From contig JAUIRK010000866.1 of assembly GCA_030549495.1 (NCBI GenBank), forward strand, positions 248,001-312,000: a stretch of 64,000 bases of DNA, read 5' to 3'. Under the pieces are notes generated by a model, which saw only the letters and a list, made by a program, of their open reading frames with translations, did not search any database and was not told the origin of the DNA. The translations under genes and the position numbers were made by a program. This stretch comes from Nectonema munidae (Eukaryota; Nematomorpha; Nectonematoida; Nectonematidae). Within the stretch, counting starts at the first letter, position 1. Each line of letters begins with the position of its first letter. Shown here piece by piece: positions 33,340 to 44,300 of the stretch.

Positions 33340-34061
33340 AATTATGAAATGTTAAAAAGAAAAGTGTTTAAGGTTTATTGTTTAAAAAAAGCTTACAATA
33401 CTTTTTGTTTCATAAATTTATCTTGTTTTTTCTTTGCTCTCAATCCGGGCAAAGTTTTGCCTAATTTTTGAAGGTATTCAGACGAAGAATGGAATATATC
33501 AAATACCTACAAATATAGACTAAATAAGAGTGGATGTATTTTTATTTTATATTTTGTTCAAACTTTAAAATTTTTTATTATAATTATCATAATTTATTAA
33601 CCTTCGCACTACGGACCATGGCTTTTTACTCCATCTTGTAACTTCGATAGAGTTTTTCGCCTTATAAAAAATATGTAAGCATAGGAAATAATTATATGTA
33701 CTTTTTAACTAGACGATACAGGATTACTTTTGATAAAAAAATAAATTTAAGTCAAAAAGTTGTTTTTTATAAGCTTTTATTCAAGGGGATTTCTTTACTT
33801 AAAAAAAAGGCACAATTTTTTCATAAAAATTTTTCAATTTTTTTTACATTAGGTGACTTTATATTTGTTTTTATGCACAATATGGGTAAAAAATAAACAA
33901 AAACATTATATGATAATTAAAAAAAAAGAATTAAAAAAAAAATTAACGCCATCCGCTCAAAATTTTTTTATATGATTCAGATATCAAAAATATACAAAAC
34001 AATAAGACTAAACGAAACAATAAGATAAAAGAATTAAAAATAGCCCCCCCAATGTGTTTTC
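33340..34061. other. 3' flank of the LAP1-like gene
   Basis: AT-rich sequence with homopolymer runs. An ATTTATT-rich tract after the stop could supply polyadenylation signals. No other feature recognised. Confidence 0.4.
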
Positions 34062-34476
34062 AGGGGGGGGGGGCGAAAATGATCTTCGCCCCCAATAATT
34101 TTCTATAAGTAAGAGTTGCTGCTTGTTTATAAAACATGTATGCCCACTTTCGAATCAATCAAACATCATGCCAAGTTGCTCTGAAATTCCTATCGAACAT
34201 ATTTTACAGACGATGCGTGAGAGCTATATAATAATAATCCATTGCTTCAATGTGCACACAATAAGTAAGCAATGTTTATCACAGTGTCTCGTAGTATTTT
34301 TGAGCAAACACATGTTGATGATCCACTAGATTTTCTCATCTTTTGTCACAGTGTTTCTCTTTCTCTCTCCTCTGTTTTTCTCTTCCGCTTTCTCTGCTAA
34401 AACTCAATCATTTCTTCTTTCGTTCAAGCCCTCTTCTCTTGTTAAGCTCTCCTATCTCATTCAGCTCTCTTCTCTC

Positions 34477-34686
34477 CAGTGACGTAGCTAGGCTGGGGCA
34501 TGAGGGGCCGTGCCCACACTCCTATGTACCGCATGGTGCCCCATGCAACTTATGCGATATCAGTTTTTGAAAATTTCTCCAATGAAAGGATCAAGAAAGT
34601 ATACAAAATGTTGCTCACGTTTTTTGTTTTTAAATTGTGCCCCCCCTCCCCCCTCCCCATTAACTTTTTTTCTGGTTACACCACTG
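34477..34686 (+). mobile_element. hAT-type MITE nested in repeat A copy 2
   Basis: Ends CAGTGACGTAGCTAGG and CTGGTTACACCACTG, 11 of 15 matching as inverted repeats. Flanks CTTCTCTC (34469-34476) and CTTCTATC (34687-34694) match at 7 of 8. 210 bp with a central C-run. Confidence 0.82.
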
Positions 34687-35193
34687 CTTCTATCTAATTT
34701 GCATTTAGAGTTAAATTAAAATAGTTTCTAATTGTTACAATTTTATATCAATGAATATTGTTAGACTCGCGCTAAGAATTTTTTTTCAACAAAAGTTACT
34801 TAATCTTTATCACTACGTTTGCTACATTTTGTAACATTTGAAATTTTCAAGTCAAATTTTTTTAAAGAGTTATTTGGGTATGAATATTTTGATTATCTAT
34901 TCACTTTAAAAGCAAGAATACTCTATTTGCTTAATATTTGAGCAGAGATATTTTTTATAATGTTCGATTGTTAAATTTTATAAGTAACACTGTACATAAT
35001 CAAATCACTTTTTTTAAGAAAATTTGTTGATTATTATTATAATAAAAATATAATATCGAAACAAAATATTTCAGTTGTTAAAAATGTACTTGATCTAATT
35101 ATGACAGCTGTCAGAATTTTATTTGTAGACAGAAATATTCAAAAAAAAAACGCAATGATTTTCTTTTCTCGTATACTTTATTTATGTTAGTTT

Positions 35194-35564
35194 GGTCCTC
35201 GGACATTTCACCCCATTATTTTCATAAGACAATTCGCCCCATTATTTTCATAAGACAGTTCGTCCCATGGACAATTCGCCCCATTATTTTCATAAGACAG
35301 TTCGTCCCATCGACAATTCCCCCCATTATTTTCATAAGACATTTTGTTTCATGGATAATTCGCCTCGTTATTTTCATAAGACATTTTGTCTCATGGACAA
35401 TTCTAAAAAATTAAGAGATAAATTGATTAATTTGAAATAATTTAATAGAGATAAAATAAACAAGAATATAAATTTTTTTAATAATTTTACACATAATAAG
35501 CAAAGATGGATGAAACTAATAGCCTATAAGACAATTTGTCCAGGGGGCGAAATGTCTGTCGACC
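35194..35564 (+). mobile_element. 371-bp non-autonomous element with GGTC...GGACATTTC ends and an internal 42-bp array
   Basis: Inverted ends GGTCCTCGGACATTTCACCCC (left) and the complement GGTCGACAGACATTTCGCCCC (right). Possible 8-bp flanks GTTAGTTT and GTTATTTA match at 6 of 8, suggesting a MULE- or hAT-like duplication. Absent from repeat A copy 1, though that copy has unrelated sequence at the same place, so the empty site is not clean. No coding capacity. Confidence 0.68.
35231..35398 (+). repeat. Tandem array, 42-bp unit, four copies
   Basis: Units start AATTCGCCCCATTATTTTCA at 35231, 35273, 35315 and 35357. Each contains TTCATAAGACA and a CGTCCCATGGAC-type end. A partial unit precedes the array. 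The unit is a relative of the element's own terminal sequence. Confidence 0.9.
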
Positions 35565-35786
35565 GTTATTTAAATAATTTTTTAATTATAAGGGCTAGCT
35601 ACTTAAAGGTTGGCTTTTGCTGCTTATAAAAACTTGAAAATATCAAATAAACTCTAATTATTTATGCCTCCTATTATTTTGAAATTATTCTGAGAACAGA
35701 TGTTTCCATTTTAAAATAGTTAGTTTATTTTGTTTCCTTTCTCTGTTATGTTAATTATGTAGCAAATTTTTCAATTTTGAGTAAAA

Positions 35787-35945
35787 GGTAAGGTGCAGCG
35801 GATGCATTTTCATTGACCAGGGACTGATGTACCGCTTATGCCAAACTATGAACCAATTCGTATCGATGAGGAATCAAATCCAGAGGCTTCCGTGCTGAGT
35901 CCATCATCTCAACCAACCTGCCATGCCACCCATAGAGTATGCTAT
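35787..35945 (-). mobile_element. tRNA-derived SINE (family 1), in repeat A copy 2
   Basis: Same position in repeat A as the copy at 9591-9735. Minus strand has TTGGTTGAGATGATG, GGATTTGATTCC and a CAATGAAAATGC tail ending CACCTTACC. Confidence 0.7.
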
Positions 35946-36469
35946 GCGGGGGTACATCAAATTAGTTTTCAAAAAACTTAAGTTATGCTCTAAAAATTTT
36001 TAGTTTTTGTTGAAGCTCTATAACTTTTTCTGATAGACTTTTTTTCCTTAAAAGTTATTATAAAAGGCAAATCATTGCAAAATGTTAACAGTTATTTTAC
36101 TTTTTGTAGCTTGTATCAATTTAGCTTTTAAACTATTTTTGAATGATGCTGAGTAAAATGAAATAATGCGATCTTAATTTTTTGTTTTATTTTTGTTTGC
36201 ACAATTATAACTTTGTTTTATACCCTTGCCCCTGAATCAATCACATTTTTTTCATATAAACATCACAGGTTGTCTAGTAGACTCTTTGCCTTTAGACTAC
36301 ATTCACTCATATAAAACTACCAAACCTTCAGTTATTTGTTTTCTCTATGAATCAAATATCCTTTCATCAATTCCTGTAATGTGCCTGGTAGACTACTTCA
36401 TTTTTCAAATGAAAAGCCTATTCCACCCACTAACATTTTTGGATTTTTTTAAACTAATGTATATTCGAT

Positions 36470-37048
36470 GGTTGTAGGTAAAAATGCCCCCAGAAAAAAT
36501 GCCCCCAATTAAAAAGTAAGAAAAAATGCCCCCTATTTTTTGATTTTCAGGATTTTTTTTAATTATATAAATATTTTTATTTGGTACCGTTTTTGAGAGG
36601 CTAAATTTCTTAATCTATAGGGTTTTTTCTTTATAAAGTTCTTGAAAACAATAGCAAAGGTGCAGATTTGTGGGAATGTGTTCTTAAAATTAGTTAAAAT
36701 ACAAATTATATTTAGAAAGTGTTCTGATACACACAAAGTCCAAAAATATTTGCTGTTTTATAAAAAAATTTTTGTATTTAAAAAATTGTCGTATGCTGAG
36801 TTTTTTAGGTTACTTTAATTAAATTTTAAATGTTTTAGATGAAAAGTTGACTTTTTTTTTACAAAAAATCTTTATTTGACATATCTTTTTTAAAAATTTT
36901 AATTAATAATTTTTTGTGTTGGGGCATTTTTTCATAATTTTAAATTAGGGCATTTTTTCGGGGGCATTTTTACTGGGAGCATTTTTTCCTACTTTTTAAT
37001 TCGGGCATTTTTTCCTACTTTTTAATTGGGGGCATTTTTTCTGCGCAC
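36470..37048 (+). mobile_element. 579-bp MULE-like MITE with repeated AAAAAATGCCCCC ends
   Basis: Flanked by an exact 10-bp duplication TATATTCGAT (36460-36469 and 37049-37058). The same site in repeat A copy 1 (10236-10245) is empty. Left end GGTTGTAGGTAAAAATGCCCC; right end, complemented, GTGCGCAGAAAAAATGCCCC. Both ends carry several copies of AAAAAATGCCCCC joined by AATTAAAAAGTA(A/G)G. The interior is AT-rich without coding capacity. The duplication length fits Mutator-like elements, but no transposase supports that assignment. Confidence 0.85.
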
Positions 37049-37374
37049 TATATTCGATATGCAAATTTAATTAAAATATTTTCCCTGGAAGTATAGTATT
37101 TAAATTCACCAATTTTGTACAAAAAATATAAAGTTGTCTTGTAAATTTAGGACTTTAGGTATGCGCTGAGTACACTCTATTTTAAAGGGTTGCTTGAATA
37201 TTTGGTCTCCCGTGGTATTTCCAGACCACTAATTTTGAAAATTGTAAGAAAAAAATTTCGCCCCCCCCCCCCCCCCCCAATAATTTTGAGGATATGCGTC
37301 CCTGATTTATGACATGCATCACATTTTCTGGTTCCCCCTTTTTTGGTTTACAGGATGATATATAACAATTTCCC

Positions 37375-38163
37375 CTAGAGGTAGAAGAAACCTCTCGTCT
37401 TTCTGTAATATTTTGAAAATGATAAAATACTCAAAATTTTACCTGGGGTCAATGAACTCTGCGATCTTAATTTCATAGATGTTTCAGACAATTTTAGACA
37501 CAAATATCTTAAAAAATATTTTCTTCCTCCGGCTCTGGTTGATGGGTATATGTTTGGAGAATTATACTTCGATATTATCCAACTATTATGGCATACAATA
37601 TCTAAATAGTTGGTAAAAACGGCATAAGTCCATTTTCTATTAGGCTTATAGCATGTATAAGCCATTAACATTTTATTTGCCATATCAACACCACCCTTAA
37701 AACTATTATACGTTAAAATTGTTTTAGGAATATTGTCTGCCCCCTCTGTTTGAATACATCCCAAATACTGACTGGATAGTATGTAAACTACTTTGAAATT
37801 TTTGATAGCATGTTTACGGGGTATGTAAGCAATTAGAGATGCATGTGTAGTATACAAAAATCTACTTTCACATGCAGCTAATCTCAATTCTTTGAGATGT
37901 TGTGGTCTTAATATGAGGGGCATAAATCTCCTATTTGCTCTTACTGTACCTAGGACAGTGTAATCCTGACTTGTTCCCCATACACATAAATTATGTGATG
38001 TAAAGAATCGGTCAATTACAATTCCACAGCCTTTAGGAATATTAGCATCACTGACTTGGCGCTTTACTATATTTTCGCCGCTAAAATACGCTCTATTTTC
38101 CAAACCTGAAGCATATAATTCTGGTTTAAGTATATAGAAACTTCTAGCGTCATTGCAATGATA
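37375..38163 (-). pseudogene. piggyBac transposase, C-terminal part
   Basis: Open over 242 codons from 38103. Carries GCGIVIDRFFTSHNL (second catalytic Asp), VLGTVRANRRFMP, SLIAYIPRKHAIKN, YNSFKGGVDMANKMLMAY (third catalytic Asp) and NRKWTYAVFTNYLDIVCHNS. The order and motifs match DDE_Tnp_1_7 proteins. The remaining frame is clean. The main damage is the Tigger insertion. Confidence 0.9.
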
Positions 38164-38165
38164 TA

Positions 38166-40029
38166 CAGTAAAATCTCGCTATTATGCCACCCTTCGGGGC
38201 CGACCAAAAGTGGCATAGTAGCGAGAGTGGCATAGTAGCGAGGGTTTTGTAAAAATAGCCTTATTTTTTCAAATAAAATCACATTTATTAAAAAACAGTT
38301 TTATTTTTTTATATATTTGTGTCCTATTCCAAAGCTCTCAAAAATGGTTGTCTGACGCATTTTCATATGGCGGATCTCAAGCATTTCTTGATCTAAACAA
38401 TCGCACGCTTGCATCACTTTGAGCTTTACGCTACAATGCTGCATAAATTTTCGAACAGTGCTCCACGCTCTTTGGGCTTCTTGGAATTGAACCACTTCCT
38501 CTTCGATAGTTTCCTTGTCGTCTTCGCTTTCAATTTGTTCCTTGCTTTTCAGCACTTCCTCAGCAATCTCCTCTAGCAGAAGAGAGCCACTAGTTGCGAG
38601 ACGCTCGTCAGCATTGAGAAAGTCAGTTAGCTCAATCTCCTCGTTATTGTGCATCTTTTCCTCAGTAGGCAAAGCATTCCAAATCTCGAGCAACTCTTCA
38701 TCTTTTGGCTCAATCTGATCAATTTCTTCTTCCACAAACTTAGCTTTTACAAAACAGTTTTTGATGACCGATTTGTTAACCTGCTCCCAAGCATACCGGG
38801 CAACGTGTAGAGCATCAAGCAACGTGAACTTAAACTCTCTTTCCTCGTCTATGGCTTCAAGCCTGCGAGAGAGCAAAAGTTTCTTGTAGTGGCGTTTGAG
38901 ACTCTCTATAACCCCCTGATCCATTGGTTGCGAGATTGATGTTGTGTTAGGAAGAAAAAATAGCAGCTTTATATTGTCGAACTGGAGATCAGATGGGTGG
39001 CCACAGAAGTTATCGAGACAAAGCAGCACTTTGCGTCCCTGCTTGACGAGTCGCTCGTTCCACTCACGCAATGTTTCTTCGAAGAGCTCCGCCGTCATCC
39101 ACGCTTTCGAATTTGCCTTGTATGTCACCGGAATTTTTTTGTTTTTGAAGGCACGCGGTTTCTTTGAATTGCCAATCACCAGAAGAGGAAGCTTTTCGTT
39201 GCCGCTCATGTTTGCTCCAACCAGAAGAGTGATTCTTTGCTTACTTTTTTTACCTCCAGTGCACCGCTCTCCTCTGAAAGCCATGGTCTTGTTTGGTAGC
39301 AGCTGCCAGAAGAGTCCAGTTTCGTCTAGATTGAAGACGTCTTCTGCAGAAAATTGTGCAAGCAAAGGTCGGAGAACCTGTTGTTGCCACTCAAAAAGAG
39401 ATTGCAAATTTACCGCTCCTGCTTCTCCTTGTATTGTTTTAAAAGTAATGCCGCCAGTTTCATTGCCTTTTCTTTGACCAGACTTCCACTGACAGGCAGA
39501 TTGTGTCCTCTCGCTTGCTTCAGCCACATGAGCACCCCTTCATCGAGATTTGGATCGTGAGCCTGCGTCAACTTAACGCGTTTCGATGAAAATCCAGTTT
39601 TGATTGCAGCCTCGATTGCATCCTTTTTGCTGAGAATGCTTTTTACCGTAGTTCTCTTCACTTCAATACCCCATTTCTTGCTTATTTCTCTGGCCAGCTT
39701 GGACTGATTAGGCTCATTTTTTTCGGCATCAATAATTTTTTTTTTCTGCTTTAGAGTGAAATCGGTTCGCTTGCGTTTTATATCGGACATGTTAATTTTT
39801 TACGCAAATAAAAACAATAAATCTAAAAAAATATATTCATTAATTTTGTAAAAAAAGTTGAGAAATATAATTAAAAAACGCAACACACAAATAAATAGTG
39901 GCATAATAGCGAGATTAGGTGGTGGCATGGTAAGTTTATTTTCTACTGAATTTTGTCCGGACCGAGTGAAAGTGGCATAGTAGCGAGAGTGGCATAGTAC
40001 CGAGGGGGCATAGTAGCGAGATTCTACTG
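38166..40029 (-). mobile_element. pogo/Tigger DNA transposon inserted in the piggyBac gene, 1864 bp
   Basis: Inverted ends CAGTA(A/G)AATCTCGCTA(T/C)TATGCC with the TA duplication at 38164-38165 and 40030-40031. Each end holds three or more copies of a TCGCTACTATGCCAC-type motif, probably repeated transposase-binding sites. It encodes a CENP-B-like transposase on the minus strand, disrupted at one region. Different family from the element at 14931, judged by its TIR and protein. Confidence 0.95.
38301..39790 (-). pseudogene. Tigger/jerky-type transposase in two overlapping frames
   Basis: 39790-39410 is the N-terminal DNA-binding part: MSDIKRKRTDFTLKQKKKII, REISKKWGIEVKRTTVKSIL, WLKQARGHNLPVSGSLVKEK. 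39527-38301 is the DDE part: GEAGAVNLQSL, AEDVFNLDETGLFWQLLPN, KTMAFRGERCTGGKKSKQRI, VLLCLDNFCGHP, FFLPNTTSISQPMDQGVIES and a C-terminal acidic region. The change of frame falls near 39450-39480. The usual FxASxGWLxRFKxRH segment of the second HTH appears to be missing there, so a small deletion with frameshift is likely. DDE residues in LDET and CLDN look intact. Confidence 0.9.
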
Positions 40030-40031
40030 TA

Positions 40032-40460
40032 CCTTCATACCATACCTACTGGGCTTGGAAGGATCATATATTTTTACTGGGGAGGCTCCTCTGAATTTTA
40101 CCAACTGCTCATCTACAGTTACATAGTCTGTTGGTGTAAAATATAAAGAAAATATATTATAAAAATGATTGTGAACATATCTAATAGGAGAAATTTTATC
40201 TTCGCTATTTCTTTCACTTCTAACATCAAATCGAATAAATGTGTGAATGAGATAAAACATCTCTGGAAATAGCTGCTTTCATGAAAGGTTCTCCGTGGTC
40301 TTCAGAAAACAAATAACTGAGCTGGATAGATTGACTTCTTGATTGCCCGATATAAAGTATGCAGCTGAAGTAGGCCAAAATATCATGAATTTGAAATTTC
40401 TGATAGGATTGGAAAAAACTCTGATATTTAGGATTACTACTTCTAAAAGTTTTTTATAAT
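40032..40460 (-). pseudogene. piggyBac transposase, N-terminal part
   Basis: 40260-40032 reads FIRFDVRSERNSEDKISPIR, YVHNHFYNIFSLYFTPTDYV, TVDEQLVKFRGASPVKIYDP and SKPSRYGMKVQ. The first catalytic Asp (VDEQL) is present. Upstream, another frame gives LFSEDHGEPFMKAAISRDV, the conserved lead-in. So all three catalytic Asp of the family can be seen across the two parts. Confidence 0.85.
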
Positions 40461-41179
40461 ACTTATATCTATTCTAATAAAACAAAAATACCAGGGCTTC
40501 GAAGCGGGAGCCAGATTAGAAGTCCAGAGCAGCTAAAGCCGAAACGTTTTTTTACTAGAAGTCAGAATTATAAACAAAATAGTGCGACTAAGTGTCTAGC
40601 CTAAAGTAAATCTCAAATACCTTTTTAGCTTTTATAAATATACAGTTCGTTACAAGATTTTATTTGTCAATAAAAATTCATAAAAAACAATAAAATAAAA
40701 ACCTTATGAAAAAAACTAAAAACTATGATAAAATAGATAAAAAAAATCATATAAGTATATATAAAGTTTAACATTTATATAGATAAAAAAATACTAAAAT
40801 TTTAATTAATTCAAAAATCCATTAATGAAGAAAAAATGCTAAAAACAGTATTTAACTTGTTTAGCAAAAATGAGGGATATCGGAGCTGGGGTCAAAAAAT
40901 ACGTTTTTCAGAAATTGAAGCAGAAAATTATTCAACTTCACATCAAATTGGGTTTTAATTTTGAAAGAACATTCAAAATATATTTACTCAACTAAATTAA
41001 AACTATCATTTCATTATGAATTGGCTACATTTTTGTGTCCAAAATTTTGTCAAATGAAGATGCGAAAAAAACAAGAAATACATAATTATATTCGTAATGA
41101 AATTAATAGAAAGTGACACTCAATTTTGAAATTAAAAAAAATAGGGAAACTTTGCAAAAAAAGCAAATTTTGAGTAAAA
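40461..41179. other. Non-coding AT-rich stretch
   Basis: No supported feature. A GAAGCGGGAGCCAGATTAGA stretch near 40505 has higher G+C but no recognisable identity. Confidence 0.4.
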
Positions 41180-41316
41180 GGTAAGGTAAAGGTACTGCAG
41201 GTGTGTTTTCATTAACAAGGCACTAATGAAACTATGAACATATTGGTATCGAAAATAGACGCTTCCGTGCTGGGTCCATCATCTCAACCAACCTGCCATG
41301 CCACCCAATTAGTATG
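41180..41316 (-). mobile_element. tRNA-derived SINE (family 1)
   Basis: Minus strand: TTGGTTGAGATGATGGACCC then a degenerate B-box and a TGCCTTGTTAATGAAAACAC tail ending TACCTTTACC. Flanked on the right by a short (GTAG)n run at 41320-41337. Confidence 0.68.
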
Positions 41317-41399
41317 GTAGGTAGGTAGGTAGGAAGAAATATCTAAGCACTATCGTACTTCTCTATATGCTTGCGACTTGCTTGAAGTATAAAGTTGCG

Positions 41400-44300
41400 A
41401 AAGAAATGTATTGATTTGGCTTGTGAATTGATTAGAAATGAGGGACTTTGGAGAAATTGGTTAGTTGTTGAGTGAGTTTGAAGTGTAGAATGCTGGATTT
41501 TTGAGTTGGTAGTTGAAGGATGATTGATTGAGCAAACGTAGTCGGTGGGTGTTAAATATAAGAAAATAGTGTAGTTATTTTTGTAGATTTTTTTTAATGT
41601 GAGTTTATGTGTTATAAGAAGTCTGTGGATTCGGAGATTGCAAGTTTGACTCTATGAAGATAATTAGAGAGTTTAGGGCATTGAGGAGATTCGGGTATAA
41701 AAGTAGTTCGAAGAAATTAGATGGTGGGCGATTGAGAGTTTTGACGGATAGTGAAACAAATGAAGTTCTTGCGTGGTTGTAGTGGCAGCAGGAAAGTAGA
41801 AGATGCTGAGGTGTTTCTTGTTGATTGCAGTTGAATCTACATAGATTGTTTGGTGATTTTTTAATACGGTAGAGATAGGAGTTGCAGGGGCAGTGTCCGG
41901 TTAGCCATCTGATTAGCGGTCGTGGTGGGAAGAATTTCATTTTTGACCAAATGTCAAGAATTTGGTTTGGATTATTTATATGTTGGAAGAAAATGGAGGG
42001 TGAGGATTGAATGAGTTCTTATCTAAGGTATTGAGTGTTAGATCTAAGTAGAGGGGTATAGGTTTCTAGGGGAAATGAGGCAATCGGGATGTAAGGTGTA
42101 TTTGGGGGTACTTTTTTAACTAGCTTATCTAGATAAGTGTTTTCTAGAATGTTTGAGCGAGATGCGCATCAGTAGAGGTGTATTTCAAAGTAATTTGATA
42201 AGTAGATGAGTTTAGAAACAAGGGTGTATGTTAAGAATGGGATTTTATGTTTGAGGCTTAGGTCTTTGATGATGTTTTGTGAGTCTGTAAAGAAGTGTAG
42301 TGTGTTGTAATGTCTAAAGGAAAACTTATTTTGGCTTATGTAATCGCAAGCATGTAGAAGGGCATAGCATTCACCACTATATATTGGAAGAGAGGGATCA
42401 ATGGCAGACGTTTTTGAGTAAACAGGGAAGGGAGAAGGGCCTTTGAAGAGTGCAAAAGCATAGGAATTGTTTGCGGTTTTTGAGCTATCCAGGAATATTC
42501 TTAATGAAGTTGAGGTAAAGTTGGAGCGGGTCGTAATTAGAAGTTTAGCGATGGGTTTGATGAAACAGTTGTGAAGAGAGAAAGGTAATGGTGAGGAAGG
42601 GTGAAATAAAGGTAGTGGATTGATTTTGGGGTGGATGAAAATGTTGTTTGAAGAAGAGGAAAATTGTTGGAGTAAAGATTTGTAGTAAGTTTGAGAGGGT
42701 GTAATTTGAGTGTTATGGAAATAGAAGGACTTAAGTTAAGAATTTGGTTCGATGCGTGTCATGATATATTTTTTGGTAGCAGTTTGTTTGAGATGAAGGA
42801 TTAGAGGAAGGCAGTTGGTGAAGAATTCTAGGATTCTAGTAGGGGAGGTTTTGTAGGCCCTGGTCATTGTGATGAGGCAAAGGGTGTGGATTTTATTTAG
42901 ATAAGTGAGTGATGAGGGGTAGTTTATTGATTGGCCCCATGAAAGAATGCCATACTCAAGCGTAGGTAGGATGATTGATTTGTATATAAAAGATGAGTGT
43001 TGAATACTTAGACCCCATTTATAAGATATAATTTTATTAAGAGAGAAAAGAGTTGAAGATAGTTTGTGGTATAGGTTTTTGAAGTGGGATGACCATTTGA
43101 CGTTTGATTGAAAGGTGAGCCCTAAATATTTCATGGAGGAAGATGGTTCGATGAGGATATCGCTGGATGTTAATAGTGGGAGGTGAGGGGAATGTGTTCG
43201 TGTGAAGTGTATAAGAGTTGATTTTGTTGCGTTAAGTGTCTGAATATAAGACACCGATTTGAAAGGTAATTTTGAATGAATTTTATGAGATAATTGGGGT
43301 ATTTTTGTCGGATCATATTGAAAATGATAGCAGGATGCCATGCTGAATTGAGGGCGTTGTTGATGTCTAGAAAGAGGGCGGATGATGTTAATTTAGAAGA
43401 TAGTTTTGTTTCGAGGTAGGAGGAGAGTCTATATAGAGATGATTCTGGACTTTTGTGTGGTAGGTATGCAAATTGGAAGGGACTATTTTTGTTAGATGTG
43501 GTGATATGAAAGAGAAACCTTTTGCGTAGAATTTTTTCTAAGATTTTTCCTAAAGTAGGAAGGATGGTGATTGGTCGCTAGTTGGTTATGAGGCCTAAGT
43601 CTTTGTTGGGTTTGGGAAGTAAAATAAGCTTACCTATTTTCCAAATAGATGGGAAAAAAGAGAATTTTAGGCAACTGTTGTATAATTGTAAGAGATATTG
43701 TGAATATATAGTGAAGGATTTTATGATATGTTTTGTGGTTATAAGATCAAGGCTTGGGGATGATTTAGGATTTAGGTTATTTATAGCTGAATCTAATTCC
43801 GCTAGATTTACTGGAGAAAAAGTCTGGGATGAGAAGGAGGAGACATGTTCGCGTATAGAGTGGTTTACTTTGTTATCGGATGTATGAGAATCCTGAGGGA
43901 AAAGAGTTGAAAGAAAGGATAATTGTGTGCGATAGGAGTGGATTGAGTTGAGAAACTTTGCGATTTTTGCGGACGGAATTAATCACCTTCCATGGATTTT
44001 TATGAGAGGAGGAGCAGAATTTTTTCAAAGATTCTTTTTTTGCAGAATTTATTTCTGCCATATATCTATTTTTATATTGAAGTAGTGTTCGATGTTGTTG
44101 GGGCTACGGTTTTTACGAAGTGTTTTAAGATAATGTTTTAGCGATTTTTTAAGCGAGGTGAGAAAGGGAGTCCAGAAGTATGTGTGTTTTTTGCGTAAAT
44201 ATGGTTTGGCTGGGGTGGGTACTGTGATGGAGAGTTTAATTGTGTTGTTGAGGGTAAGGGCTGCAGAGTCAAGATCATCGGGAGAATTTATGTGGGGAAT

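Larger units (their letters stand above)
34062..37304 (+). repeat. Repeat A copy 2, with two extra insertions
   Basis: Collinear with 8224-10474 from about 34139 to 37304. Left edge here is CAGGGGGGGGGGGGCGAAAA, not seen in copy 1. The right end is the shared AATAATTTTGAGGAT(A/G)TGCG(T/C)CCCTG, preceded by a run of about 18 C where copy 1 has five. Insertions absent from copy 1 are at 35194-35564 and 36470-37048. Shared nested units are the hAT MITE and the SINE. Open frames inside have no similarity to known proteins. Confidence 0.75.
37330..40460 (-). mobile_element. piggyBac-type transposon, gene interrupted by a Tigger element
   Basis: The transposase gene lies in two minus-strand parts, 40460-40032 and 38163-37375, separated by the element at 38166-40029. 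The N-terminal portion reads LYIGQSRSQSIQLSYLFSED and FIRFDVRSERNSEDKISPIR. Terminal repeats and TTAA flanks could not be placed, so the outer limits are approximate. Confidence 0.85.

Noticed and set aside
35231-35398. CRISPR-like direct repeats
   Set aside because: Units are contiguous without spacers, in a eukaryotic transposon, with no cas genes.
35184-35414. Repetitive open frame over the 42-bp array
   Set aside because: The 42-bp period keeps any frame open; there is no start context, domain or flanking exon.
36226-36477. 83-codon open frame in repeat A copy 2
   Set aside because: Not maintained in copy 1, and it runs into the border of the 579-bp insertion; composition is AT-driven.
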